Source: Macrosoma leucophasiata
Taxonomy: Eukaryota > Arthropoda > Insecta > Lepidoptera > Hedylidae
Assembly: GCA_036365455.1 (NCBI GenBank)
Contig: JAWQUS010000030.1
Span: 19,364,001 to 19,428,000, forward strand
Length of the DNA: 64,000 bases
Reading direction: 5' to 3'
Each line of letters begins with the position of its first letter. Positions within the stretch are counted from its first letter, which is position 1. This document shows positions 51,461 through 62,711 of the stretch, piece by piece. The notes under the pieces were generated by a model, which had not been told where the DNA came from, did not search any database, and saw only the letters and a list, made by a program, of their open reading frames with translations. The position numbers and the translations under genes were made by a program.

Positions 51461-51751
51461 CTATTCGTACTATGTGAATTGACAATATTTCATATTTTTA
51501 ACATACATATTTTATTACATTATTTAAAAGTTAATCCAAAACTAGGGCACCCGTGTTTAACCATTTTTCGAAATTTTGTACTTTTCATTCATAATTTCTA
51601 CTTTGAAAGTTAGTGTATTCTAAAAAGACGTATGCGCCATATGACGTCACACATAGGGTGGAATGGCGATAGAACCATTGCCTTGTGCCGTGACCCTAAA
51701 AAAAATTGTAGATGTCACTGTCTTGTCGTTGTCAGCTTGTCAAACTCGATG

Positions 51752-52330
51752 TAGGGCTGTTGATCTTTTTATTTTAAAAATATTAGTACCGGTGTTCGAT
51801 ATATCGAAAAAATTATCGATATATCAATATAATTTTTAAAAAATTCTTTGACCCTGCGTGTCATCGATTAATCTCTTCCTTGATCCAACTACAAAATTAT
51901 TAAAAGACGAACGAGCAAAAAAAAACACAGCGTAGCTTCTCAAAATATAAAAAAAATATCGAATGTATAAATCGACATTTTAATTCGTTTTGATATTTTT
52001 TGTTTTTGTTGCCAACTAAACAATAAATATTTCAAATTATTTCAGATGTAATTATCAAAAAACCTTAATTAATCTACATAATAAAAAAAAAACATTAAAA
52101 TATACTTAAAAGCTAAATAATATTTACATAAAATAAAGTTATACCTAAACTAAAAACAACATGCCTCTAAAAAAAAAACCTGCATCACTGCCTTCATCCT
52201 GTGTTATGGTACCCAGAAGGCTGGCAGCATTGCCTCGTTGGATGGCAATGCTGATTATTTGACCTAAAAATTGGCCAGTTTAGTTTTTAATATCGACATA
52301 TCGAAAAAATATCAATATTATATCAATAGC
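51752..52330. mobile_element. Possible hAT-like element, AT-rich
   Basis: The ends TAGGGCTGTTGATC (left) and TATCAATAGCCTGA (right) are loosely inverted. The interior has repeated ATATCGA palindromes (TCGATATATCG; TCGACATATCGA). No target duplication was seen. Confidence 0.35.
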
Positions 52331-52409
52331 CTGAGGGCTAAGTCGTTGTTTAAAACTTGTTTTTTTTTTTAATAAATAAGTTCGTAGCAGCTTTTTATAT
52401 ACTTCGCAG

Positions 52410-52837
52410 TAGGGATGGCGATTCCATTTCCGATTTCGAAGTGTCTAAAATCCATCCACGATTAAATCGACATTGAAAAAATCGTTCTTCGATTATCGAT
52501 CTATTTTTGATTTGGGCTACGTAATACTAAATTTCTAGGAAAGCAGACGACCGAAAAAAAAACCAACTCGACAGTGTTCAATGCTGGTATAATGCTTCCT
52601 ATACTCACGTTTAAACGTTAAATCTTATGATCTGTATGTTTCCTATGTCCCTATGTGAATTAACCAAAAAGATCAATCTTCGAATTTCCAGGGTATAGTA
52701 TCGATTCACTAGATAAATCCAGTGCTGTGGATCGAGTTATATAAATTATTATAATTATTTAAACAAGAATCGATTTTTTGGGTCCTAAAGATCGCTTTTC
52801 CGATTAATCGATCTAAGGTCTCGGATCACCAACCCTA
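52410..52837. mobile_element. hAT-like MITE
   Basis: Ends TAGGGATGGCGAT and ATCACCAACCCTA are imperfect inverted repeats. The flanks CTTCGCAG (52402-52409) and CTTCCTAG (52838-52845) match at 6 of 8 bases, as expected for an aged 8-bp hAT duplication. The interior is non-coding. Confidence 0.65.
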
Positions 52838-53107
52838 CTTCCTAGTTTTATACTTAGACATTGACGTATCCGTATCAATTTGACACATCTTGTCACAGAG
52901 TATGTAACAATAATGTTTTCATCTAAAGATAAGCAATGGTAACTACTTAATTCCACCATATAAGTGACGTCATCACATGTTTTTCCGTTTTATTTTTTTT
53001 TCACAGAAATTAGGAAATAAAAAAATACAAAAAATATATATTTGAACTCAGAAAAGAAAAATATAGAAACGGTATTTTTCTTTTAGGGTCGTGTCAATTT
53101 TGAAATG

Positions 53108-53375
53108 TTGTCAATTTCATGCTTGTTTTGCCACTTCCGTAACATTAAAAAACCGGTCAAGTGCGTGTAGGGCCACGCGAAGTGTAGGGTTCCGTAGTTT
53201 TTAGGGTTGAATAAGGTAATGAAAAAAAAAAAAAATCTATGGCGTGATTAAGGTGTATACTTGTGCCAAATTTCAAGTCATTAATACCACAAATCGTTTT
53301 TGAAGATAGAGATACAAGCAGTGACGGACATGGCGAAACTATAAGGGTTCCTTGTTTACTACGGAACCCTAAAAA
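53108..53375 (+). repeat. Repeat A end and a GGTTCCGTA...GGAACCCT dispersed repeat
   Basis: CATGCTTGTTTTGCCACTTC (53118-53145) is a repeat A end. Then CCGGTCAAGTGCGTG, AGGGTTCCGTAG and ACGGAACCCTAAAAA mark the ends of a dispersed element common in insect genomes. The short open frame across it is incidental. Confidence 0.6.
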
Positions 53376-53697
53376 GGTACGTTTCATTTCAATAAACAAA
53401 ATAAGTTTACGTAGATCTCCAATTTTGTATCTACATTTTTCTATAAAAATGTTGAAGCGAAGTGAAGTCCACAGATGCAAAAACGAAGCCAATTAGGGGG
53501 TCGGGCGGACCTTCTGTGAATAGCCACACTCGTGCCTGCGGACCTTTGTGTGGCGGTGATATACTACTCCGTATTTTTGCAACGTTGTTATAACGTAATG
53601 AATTGCGGCCCCTCGGTACTTGGTCAGATTTGGTTATTTTAATGGTGGGAGGATATATAACAGATTATCTTTATAAAAAGTGTGTGTGTATCTTCTC

Positions 53698-54066
53698 GGA
53701 ATTCTGTCTGATGGTGGGGTCAAAAGTCGTAGGAATCGGCGTGCATGTAGTATCGGTGTAAAAATGAAAAAAGGCATGCTACGATGGTTCGGGCATATGG
53801 AAAGAATGTCGAATGAGCGAATGACTTAACAGATATACAATGCGAATGTGGATGGTTGCAGAGGCCCAGGAAGACCAAGACTGACCTACCATGACCAAAT
53901 AGGTCGAGTTCTGTCTGATGGTGGGATCAAAAGTCTTAGGAATCGGCGTGCATGTATGAAGAGAATGATGAAGGTAGACGAGGCACGAGAGGTTTGTCTG
54001 AATCGGGATATCTGGCGCTCTACACTCTCTGCCTACCCTGTAAGGGCCCTGGCGTGAAGATACATA
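53698..54066 (+). pseudogene. RTE-b LINE C-terminus, rearranged
   Basis: An out-of-order piece (TGTCTGATGGTGGGGTCAAA, 53705-53748) precedes a nearly complete C-terminal segment (ATGAAAAAAGGCATGCTACG to GGCGTGAAGATACATAC). That segment contains one in-frame stop (ATGACTTAACAG), so it is inactive. Confidence 0.85.
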
Positions 54067-54365
54067 CCTCAGTTCGCTGATCATAATTAAGTAAGTTTAC
54101 TTTTTTCTACGCAAATGCATAGGAATGCTATGCTAGGTGTGCTAAGAATCCGCAGCTGCTAGAGGGGATTTTTGGATTTACTCGATTGTGCCAGATTAAG
54201 ATTTTAGTCGTGTTCCGGAAGTTATGAGTGAATTTTAAACTCTGTAATATCTGTTTCAGACGCAAAATATCTCTAATTTTAGAAACGACAACGCATCTTG
54301 AGGTCTTTCGTTTTTGCGTAGATGTCTATAGAGCGCTGTACCAACATATAATCAATATACACATA

Positions 54366-54820
54366 GTATGTTCTTAGGTTTTCGCGAGCTACACTCATTG
54401 AAATAAAACTAGTTTTCGGATTTATCTCGCGTATATTAAACTAAAATGATTATTGAAAATCGAATCCGACGTTTTGGTCGCTTTTCAGCTTCCGTGGTCT
54501 CAGGCAGACTGAGGTGGTAATCGTCTGACAGCGGTTTTGAAAATTTATTATGTGCAGCTACCTCCATCTATTTCGCAAACGTCTTGCGTAGCGTTCAGGA
54601 TTAACACAAAAGTAACTAATTGTATCTTGAGGTCTTACAGACTGTTGCGGTTGGGCTTTTATTCTACTGAGTATTGGATCCCACGTTGGTGACAATCGCC
54701 AACCATCTACTCTATTGAAATTTGGATGTTTTTTAATCTCAACGTCGGGTTCGATTTTAAATAATCATTTTAGTTTAATATACGCGAGATAAATCCGAAA
54801 ACTAGTTTTATTTCAATAAT
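54366..54820. repeat. Foldback element I
   Basis: The left arm (~54400-54480: AAACTAGTTTTCGGATTTAT, GCGTATATTAAACTAAAATG) is mirrored by the right arm (~54735-54815), with about 250 bp between. Related arms occur at 42015-42120, in the 43.9/44.9-kb palindrome arms and near 27178. Confidence 0.8.
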
Positions 54821-54954
54821 ATACACATATAATAACTTCCTGCTAAATACTACTTACACTATAAAAGATTCACTGTTTTTTGTTTTTACAAAATTCACCG
54901 GTTTGTTTTATTCGATTATCTGGCACTAAAACCTTCATTAAAGATACAATCACG

Positions 54955-55085
54955 AAGTCTGACACTGTCGTAGGCGTGACCGCTACGTGCGTAGCCTCGT
55001 AGACACCGTAGCCACGCCCGGACGGCTAATTGCTACGTCGTGCTACTGTCCATTTACACCGAACAGAGAGTGGATTACAGTTTGT
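54955..55085 (+). repeat. GCTACG-rich dispersed repeat H, copy 1
   Basis: GCGTAGCCTCGTAGACACCG, TAGCCACGCCCGGACGGCTA and ATTGCTACGTCGTGCTAC are shared almost exactly with 57640-57768. Confidence 0.8.
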
Positions 55086-55221
55086 TAAGCTGATTAGCTT
55101 AGAGCTTACACACAAATTATATTGTTTTTTTGTTACTTTTTTCTATTCGGTTCTGAATACGTCTTCAATTCATAGTTTAATAAAACACGGATGATAATAA
55201 ATACAATCAATTTATTTCTTT

Positions 55222-55440
55222 TTTTGGTTTTTTGATGGTTCGGACATGAAGAAAGAATGTCGAATGAGCGAATGACTATACAGATATACAATGAGCTTGA
55301 AGATGGTTGAAAGCCAGAGGCCCAGCAAGCTAAGACTGAACTACCTTGACTATATAAGTGGAGAACTGTCCAAGGTGGAGTATCTGGCGCTTCACACTCC
55401 CGCCCTACCCCGTAAGGGACTTGGCGTGAAGACACACACA
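55222..55440 (+). pseudogene. RTE-b LINE C-terminus, decayed
   Basis: ATGGTTCGGACATGAAGAAA, AGGCCCAGCAAGCTAAGACT and CCCCGTAAGGGACTTGGCGT track RTE-b, with many deletions. Confidence 0.75.
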
Positions 55441-55603
55441 CGTATATATTTTTTTATCAATCTTATGTTTTGTTATATTACAAACTTTTTAAAGTGATTT
55501 ACTCATAATGGTATTTCAATAGGAATTATTGATTATAATCAATGTTAAAATTTAACAATAATGTCATCATTCTCAAATTCTTAAAGTTATTTGTATAGAA
55601 GAA

Positions 55604-56820
55604 TATGTATGTATGTATGTATCTTCACGCCAGGTCCCTAACGGGGTAGGCAGAGAGTGTAGAGCGCCAGATATCCCGGTTCTGACAAACCTCTCGTGCC
55701 TCGTCTACTTTCATCATTCTCTTCATACATGCACGCCGATTCCTAAGACTTTTGATCCCACCATCAGACAGAACTCGACCTATTTGGTCATGGTAGGTCA
55801 GTCTTGGTCTTCCTGGGCCTCTGCAACCATCCACATTCGCATTGTATATCTGTTTAGTCATTCGCTCATTCGAAATTCTTTCTATATGCCCGAACCATCG
55901 GAGCATGCCTTTTTTCATTTTTACACCGATACTATCATTCACACAAAGCCTCTTTCTTACATCTTCATTACGAACGCGATCGGTGAGTGATACACCGCAG
56001 ATCTTGCGCAATGATCTCATCTCGACCGTGTTCAACTTACTTTCATACTCTTTCCTGCATACCCAGCTCTCGCTTCCATATAAAAGCGTTGGAGTTAGTA
56101 CAGCATTATGTACGGCTAGTCGCGCCCGCTGGCTGAGATGTTTAGATTCTAGCAGCTTACCCAACGCTCCATTCACGCAATTCCCAGCAAGCACTCTTCT
56201 TTCTATGTCAGTGGTGTACCTACCATCCTTGCTAAAAGCACATCCAAGATATACAATTTTATCAACCTGTTCTAACACTGCATCATCTACTACTACCCTT
56301 GCATTTGTTCTCTGTTCATCTCTTTCAAATACTAATACTTTAGTTTTATCCACATTCAATTGTAAGCCTTTCTCCATACAATCCTCTTTCATGACTGTGA
56401 CTAGTGCTTGTAGCTCAGATGGTGTAGAGCTAACAATTACCGCATCATCTGCGTAAAGCAGACAGTTCACCACTAAGTCACCCATACGCACTCCCACATC
56501 CATCAACTTCACCCTCTGGAGGCATTTGTCCAGATATATGATAAACAGCCTAGACGAAAGCACGCAACCCTGTCTGACACCGATGTTAACATCAAACCAG
56601 GGTGACATGTTACCATCTACCCGCACACATGCTTGACAGCCCACATACGTGGACTGTATTGCACGGAGCAGACTGCCATCAATACCATACTCTGGCAATA
56701 TGTCCCACAGCTCCTTTCGTAATATCCTATCAATCGCTTTCTCCAAATCCACAAAATCGCAGAAAACCTTCTGGCTCACAGCCAGATGCTTCTCTACGAT
56801 GTTGCGGAGGGAGAAAGAAG
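55604..56820 (-). pseudogene. RTE-b LINE, 5'-truncated recent insertion
   Basis: A perfect 13-bp target duplication TTGTATAGAAGAA flanks it (55591-55603, 56821-56833). The minus strand encodes 384 residues in one open frame: fingers/palm motif A FCDFVDLEKAIDR (D11), motif B GVRQGCVLSSRLFIIYLD, motif C YADD (109-112), then the thumb and the C-terminus ending STLSAYPVRDLA. The endonuclease and the start of RT are missing, so it is dead on arrival. The 3' end is CTCTGCCTACCCCGTTAGGG then GGCGTGAAGATAC and (ATAC)n. It is the reference copy for RTE-b in this window. Confidence 0.95.
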
Positions 56821-56994
56821 TTGTATAGAAGAAAAGGAATAAAATCGGGGAATGTAGCTGTTATACTGCTACTCAATTGTGGATTCAGAGTTATTGTTTG
56901 GGAAAAGAAGAACCTTGAACCTAAATCAAAGAAATAATCGATTGCGGAGAAGGCCTTAACCCAATTCAGAGCAATTTTTCAAGCAAATATATAT

Positions 56995-57284
56995 TTTTTT
57001 TTTTATGTAATGGAATTGGCAAACAAGCTTGCAGTTCACATTGATGTTAAGTGATGACTGCAGCCTATAGACACCCACACAAAGACCAAGGTCAAAATGC
57101 AGATGTGTTACAACTCCTGAGGCTTATGGTGTTATGCCTCTGTGCCGGAAATGACAGGGCCGTACATTACCACCTGACCGGAACACGATAGTGCTGAACA
57201 CTACCATTTAGCGGCAAGTATATTAGGTAATGCGGTGGTGCCTACGCCCGCGAGCACCGTCACTGGAGCTCTACCACCAGTAAA
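56995..57284 (-). mobile_element. Repeat A, full length
   Basis: TTTTTTTTATGTAATGGAAT to GGAGCTCTACCACCAGTAA, complete. Confidence 0.92.
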
Positions 57285-57447
57285 AGGTGAACCTGAATAA
57301 AATATGATCATATCAAGTGACGCAATCTGAACGAAACAGCATAACACTGTAACTATTACCTTATCATCAATGTTTACCACTTGCGGTGGGTTAAACACTT
57401 TATTTGTTTTTTGGCATGTCTTATTCGAACAGACTGACACTACATCA

Positions 57448-57616
57448 TGCAAGTAATGTACGGCCTTGTAATTTCCGGCACAGAGGCATAACACCTCAGG
57501 CCTCAGGAGTGGTAACGCATCTGCATTTTGATCTTGGTCTTTGTGTGGATGTCTATAGGCTGCAGTCATCACTTAAGTCAAATGCAAGCTTGTTTGCTAC
57601 TTCAATTACATAAAAA
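57448..57616 (+). mobile_element. Repeat A, 5'-truncated
   Basis: AAGTAATGTACGGCCTTGTA to CTACTTCAATTACATAAAAA. Confidence 0.85.
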
Positions 57617-57639
57617 AAAATTTAAAAAATGCAATCACA

Positions 57640-57768
57640 AAGTTTTACACGGGCGTAGGCGTTACCGCTACGTTCGTAGCCTCGTAGACACCGTAGCCAC
57701 GCCCGGACGGCTAATTGCTACGTCGTGCTACAGCTGACTTGCACCGAACTGAGTATGGATTACATCAT
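57640..57768 (+). repeat. GCTACG-rich dispersed repeat H, copy 2
   Basis: See 54955-55085. The shared core of about 75 bp is nearly identical, and the flanks also align (GGATTACA at the right). Confidence 0.8.
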
Positions 57769-57859
57769 AAATGATTTGTGAAGCTACACAGTAATTATAA
57801 TTATTTATTTGCCACTGTAAGAGATACTATTATTTAATTATTAATTTTATTCATTTTTG

Positions 57860-58145
57860 CACTTTTTGCCTCGTTGGTCCAGAGGGCGCCGGGTTCTCAG
57901 GCTTCGATTTTGAGGTCGGTAAAAGTTGTAATTGGTTTTTTTCTGTACTTTTCCTGGAGTACTCGTGCCTCGGAAAGCACGTAAAGCCGTCGGTCCTGCG
58001 TCCGATCTCTCCCCGTTCGTTTCGGATAGCCGGTCTCATCGAGTTATGAGAGTGCCGGAATAGATTATGCACATGTGTTTGCACTTGTGCACTATAATAT
58101 CTGCCGCGCAGTTGGCTACTCTCCGTTTGACCGCCGTGACCAGAC
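57860..58145 (+). mobile_element. SINE-like repeat J
   Basis: A degraded tRNA-like head (TCGTTGGTCCAGAGGGCGCC) is followed by CTCGGAAAGCACGTAAAGCC, which is shared with SINE E, then GAGTTATGAGAGTGCCGGAA and TTGTGCACTATAATATCTGC. Confidence 0.55.
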
Positions 58146-58189
58146 ATCGATCTGGAGAATAATTCATAATTATTTTTTAGGTTTATGAA

Positions 58190-58362
58190 AAACGTAAGTT
58201 CATGCCTGTAGTCCTTGAAGGGGTAGGCAGAGGTAAATAGGTAAATGCATGCGTTCAATCATACATGCAAACACCCACGATTCGCCGGTTACGTTTTAGC
58301 CCATGTAACAGGTGGCGAGCCTGTCGATAACGCCGGGCATTTTACCAAACTCCGTGGTACTG
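58190..58362 (-). mobile_element. SINE B, 5'-truncated
   Basis: AAGTTCATGCCTGTAGTCCT to TTTACCAAACTCCGTGGTAC. Confidence 0.8.
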
Positions 58363-58364
58363 AG

Positions 58365-59436
58365 AATAGATTGAGGATGCAGTTCGGTTTTTCAATTTCA
58401 TGAACATCTCAGATAAAAGATTATATTTTTCAACGAATTTCTTACCACCGACTTACACTGAAGCACTTTTTCACTATTCATATTATATGTGTGGATATAA
58501 TTCACTATTATATGAGTTGATATTACATATATGCATGAATATATTTATGATACAATCTTTTGGCGCATGTTCAAATTTAATGAACTCGCCCCTGAATTAA
58601 TTCAAAGAATATTTGAATTTTAATTGACTAATAATTAAATTGATCCCTCACATCATAATGAATAATTCTTGTATGGTATTTTAAGATGTTTGATGTCCTA
58701 CCTTTTGATCAGTATACATAATGAAGTTTATAAATAAAAGATATGTTTTCGTCTCACTCACTCTTGTTCGGGTGAGTTTATCTGTCTTGTTCTGGCATAA
58801 AAATGAGGGTCGTTGGGTGATAATGAAAATGTAATTTGAGGTATGCAAGGTGAACGTACCTTGCCTTCACAGTTGATAATATAAAATACACGTTGTTTTT
58901 ACTTGCTTTTAAAATATCTTGCATTTTCTGAGGAGCAATATTGGTATAGCTTAAAATGTAATAGTCTTTTTTTAAGGGGTGAAAAGACTTTGGAAGAAGC
59001 ACAGGTTTATTATTATTTATACAGTTTATATGTATAACAAAAAGTGAAACCTTGTAAAAACTGTTATAGAGGCAAAGCAAATTAGACCTCAGGCACACTG
59101 CGGACACTTCGCCAAAATTCATTCATTCATCAATTCATTTCTGCATATAACTGAACTGTGTGTTTAATCACACCGCGGACACTCCGCCAAAATTCCATAC
59201 AAACGCTTAATTTGGTTTCTTTTACACAGACATCAACCAGTGACGTGTATTTACACGCGCACCTGTGTGCGTAGCACGTAGAAAATACCAACCGTCGCCC
59301 ATAAGAGGGGAGGAGGTAGGGTGATGCGGGGAAATCGGGCGGGACGTCGAAGTGTCCATTCTATACGTAGTATTATTACATATGTGTTACTATTGATATT
59401 ATGTTTAATGTTCTCTTATATTGTGGTGAGAAATTA
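58365..59436. other. No gene; two spaced copies of a GCGGACAC motif
   Basis: Mostly AT-rich. CACACTGCGGACACTTCGCC (59094) recurs as CACACCGCGGACACTCCGCC (59170), each followed by AAAATTC. A 114-codon minus-strand frame (58778-59122) has no recognised domain. Confidence 0.5.
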
Positions 59437-59439
59437 ATC

Positions 59440-59730
59440 TACTGGTGGTAGAGCTCCAGTGACGGAGCTCGCGGGCGTAGGCACCACCGCATTACCTAAT
59501 ATACTTGCCGCTAAATGGTAGTGTTCAACACTATCGTGTTCCGGTCAGGTGGTAATGTACGGCCCTGTAATTTCCGGCACAGAGGCATAAGACCTTAGGC
59601 CTCAGGAGTGGTAACGCATCTGCATTTTGACCTTGGTCTTTGTGTGGGTGTCTATAGGCTGCAGTCATCACTTAACATCAATGTGAACTGCATGCTTGTT
59701 TACCACTTCCATTACATAAAAAAAAAATAA
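59440..59730 (+). mobile_element. Repeat A, full length
   Basis: ACTGGTGGTAGAGCTCCAGT to CCACTTCCATTACATAAAAA. Close to the consensus of all copies here. Confidence 0.93.
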
Positions 59731-60380
59731 TAATCATTATTATCATTATCATATTCTCTGCTAGGATAGTAAACTACTACATTACTACACTACTACTAGT
59801 AACCTAGGTTCTTTGGCTACACATTTGTTGTAAATATTGTACACTACATACTTGTGCTATTAGTAATAAACAAGCTGCTACTGTAGTAAACTACATCAAA
59901 TATGCATCGCTCTATCTGGATACTGGTTTGAAGTGTCCGACGTGTCTGTGCCAGTACGTATACGTATCGTTATTCAATTTCAATAGTAGGCCACTCAGAG
60001 CGGGCGGTACATTTTCCTGCCGTATTCCCCATCGGGTAGCACACATAGGCACTCTATCAAGCAGAGGCGAGTGGGGTAACTGGCGCATCATTGTTGTTTT
60101 GCATATTACCCCTTCACACCCTCGCGGGTGCGACTGAGAGGCACGTGCCTCTCGCTCCCCTGTCCTATTGTGCTCTCAATTAATATTATGAGCTGTGGGT
60201 TGGACCGCATCTTTGGATACCGATGAAATGAAGTTGGTAATAAACCGTGGGTCTGGTGCACCGGAAATATTTTAGCCGCGCCTTTTGAGGGTGTTTTGGT
60301 AAACAAGTATTTGTATCAATTTAGTGATTTAGTGGTATTTTTTTGCTATCGTTAACGATGCGTTTGAATGTTTTGGGTAT
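59731..60380. other. No gene; 18-bp palindrome with CACGTG core
   Basis: GAGAGGCACGTGCCTCTC at 60136-60153 is a perfect palindrome centred on an E-box hexamer, in a GC-richer patch (59930-60270). No coding frame is convincing. Confidence 0.55.
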
Positions 60381-60384
60381 GTAT

Positions 60385-60600
60385 GTGTGTATGCATCTGC
60401 ACGCCAAGTCCCTTACGGGGTAGGTAGAGAAGGTGGAGTGCCAGATATCCCGGCACTGGTAGACTTCCCTTCTTCTACATATACTACTATCTACAAGATT
60501 CTTGACCCACTCTCAGAGAGTACTTGACCTATTTGGTCAAGGTAGGTCAGTCTTGGTTATCCTGGAACACTGCAACCATGTTTTGAGAGTATATAGTTGT
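60385..60600 (-). pseudogene. RTE-b LINE C-terminus, decayed
   Basis: CACGCCAAGTCCCTTACGGG, GTGCCAGATATCCCGGCACT and GTCAAGGTAGGTCAGTCTTG match the inverse of RTE-b, with deletions. Confidence 0.75.
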
Positions 60601-60612
60601 TTATAATGATAA

Positions 60613-60928
60613 TAACTGCCTCGGTAGCCTAGTGGTAGCAGGCCACTACTACTACGCTGAGGTCCTGGGTTCGATTCCCGGGTAGGGGGTTATCAGAGAT
60701 GATGGTGTAAAGTCCATTATCTCTGGTTCTATTGGGATTTTTCCATTTTCTGGAAATTTCCCAGTACCTTGAAGTTTGGTAATGTGCCCGGAGATGTCAA
60801 CAGGCTCTCCACCTGTTACATGGGCCCAAAAACGTAACCGGCGAATCGTGGGTGTTTGCATGTATACTTGAATGCATGCATTTACCTCTGCCTACCCCTT
60901 CGGGGATTACAGGCGTGAAGTTACGTTT
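60613..60928 (+). mobile_element. SINE B, full length
   Basis: Intact tRNA-like head and GGGGATTACAGGCGTGAAGT end. Flanks TTTATAATGATAAT and TTTTTATAAGATAAT resemble an aged target duplication. Confidence 0.92.
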
Positions 60929-61239
60929 TTATAAGATAATTTACGAGTAGCCCGTTAAGAAGAAAGATTTCTTTTGGAAATTATAGTGGATAGTTTGCTT
61001 GTACTATAATTAAATATTTTGCATGTATTTTTTACGAAACTAGCTCTGCCAATAAATTGACTGATAACATGTTTATTCGGTGAAATAAATCGAAACAGTA
61101 AATACTTGTTACTATAATATAATATTTATGATTTTAAAAACCATTAATAAAGATACATAACACATATTCAGGGTGCGTGTTTATGAACATAAAAATACAC
61201 TTGTCTATTATTCATGAAGGTTATCATTTTTGTTAATCT

Positions 61240-61580
61240 ATACCAGATGTTCCCAAACTATTTTTTCTTGTAGACCCTTTACGATTTTTTCTGGTTCCTG
61301 TGGACCCCGTCCTTGCTACATTTATATCACATTCCCATATTTCCAATTTTTATTCACGCCTACAAAGACCCCCATCGAGTCTCCCATGGACCACTTTGGG
61401 AATCACTGGTATGATGTAACTAAATTGGTACTATCAGTGTATGTGTTGAGATCCATTATCGTGGACCCCCATTTTCATTTTATGGACCCCCAAATTGTTT
61501 TTTCGCTGACGCAGACCCCTTTCAGGTTGTCATAGACCCCCAGGGGTCGATATAGACCACTTTGGGAATCACTGATAACC
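61240..61580. mobile_element. hAT-like MITE with a duplicated right end
   Basis: The left end CCAGATGTTCCCAAACT pairs with a right end AGACCACTTTGGGAATCACT that appears twice (about 61388-61411 and 61555-61575). GACCCC repeats fill the interior. The second right end is from internal duplication or tandem insertion. Confidence 0.6.
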
Positions 61581-61859
61581 CATATTTGTTGAACACAATA
61601 TTCGTGGGAATTGATCAACCGGCCACAAAAGAAGCAAGTCAATTAAATAGAGTGTAAGGTGTATAGGCTTTCTAATTGCTACGTGTAAAAGGTTACTAAA
61701 TTTTTTATGACAGCGATAATTTTGTGTTTTCCTTTTGTAACTCCATAATAATGATAAAAATTATTGAAAAGTTATTGTGGTTTGTTTTAGTCTACATATT
61801 TCGGGTTTGAAAAAATGCTTGTGTGAGTGTGTGTAGAACGGCTCCCATGATAGGTTATT

Positions 61860-62130
61860 ATTATTTTTTTAATGTTACAATAGTGGCAAACAAGCATGCA
61901 GTTCACATTGATGTTAAGTGATGACTGCCGCCTATAGACACCCACACAATGACCAGAGGTCAAAATGCAGATGCGTTGCCACTCCTGAGGCCCAAGGTGT
62001 TATGCCTCTGTGCCGGAAATTACAGGGCCGTACATAGTGCTGAACACTACCATTTAGCGGCAAGTATATTAGGTAATGCGGTGGTGTCTACGCCCGCGAG
62101 CTCCGTCACTGGAGCTCTACCACCAGTAAT
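61860..62130 (-). mobile_element. Repeat A, nearly full length
   Basis: AATGTTACAATAGTGGCAAA to GGAGCTCTACCACCAGTAA, with a short deletion at CCGTACATAGTGCTGAAC. Confidence 0.9.
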
Positions 62131-62132
62131 AA

Positions 62133-62184
62133 ATTGCATTGAGAGAGCAACTTTAGCTAAAATACGTTACTGAATAAGGGGGTT
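62133..62184. mobile_element. Harbinger-like MITE, right-end fragment
   Basis: CAACTTTAGCTAAAATACGT then TACTGAATAAGGGGG. Only the last ~50 bp remain, wedged between two repeat A copies. Confidence 0.7.
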
Positions 62185-62189
62185 ATTAT

Positions 62190-62481
62190 TTTTTTTTTCT
62201 TATGTAATCGAAGTGGCATACAAGCATGCAGTTCACATTGATGTTAAGTGATGACTGCAGCCTATAGACACCCACACAAAGACCACGATCAAAATGCAGA
62301 TGCGTTACCACTCCTGAGGCCTAAGGTGTTATGCCTCTGTGCCGGAAATTACAGGGCCATACATTACCACCTGACCGGAACACGATAGTGCTGAACACTA
62401 CCATTTAGCGGCAAGTATATTAGGTAATGCGGTGGTGCCTACGCCCGCGTGCTCCGTCACTGGAGCTCTACCACCAGTAAG
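62190..62481 (-). mobile_element. Repeat A, full length
   Basis: TTTTCTTATGTAATCGAAGT to GGAGCTCTACCACCAGTAA. Confidence 0.92.
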
Positions 62482-62711
62482 AAGTGTATTATATTTATTT
62501 ATTTGACACATGGAATTTTCACTCCACGAACGTTAGTTGTAAGCAAATGTTGATATGATATCATTGTGGCAGGAATGCGGGCTATATCAATCATCGCTCA
62601 CCGACGTGTTGTGTATCACGCGGTTTCGTGACCGCCTGTCACGAACGTGGTCGTTTTAGAAATGTTTTTGTATAAATATGTAAAAATGTTTGACGTATTG
62701 AGTCTGCAAGT

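Noticed and set aside
55842..56456. 204-codon plus-strand open frame
   Set aside because: It is antisense to the RTE-b reverse transcriptase, whose YADD and other motifs identify the true coding strand.
58778..59122. 114-codon minus-strand open frame as a host exon
   Set aside because: No domain, no clear splice context and ordinary AT-rich composition; not enough support.
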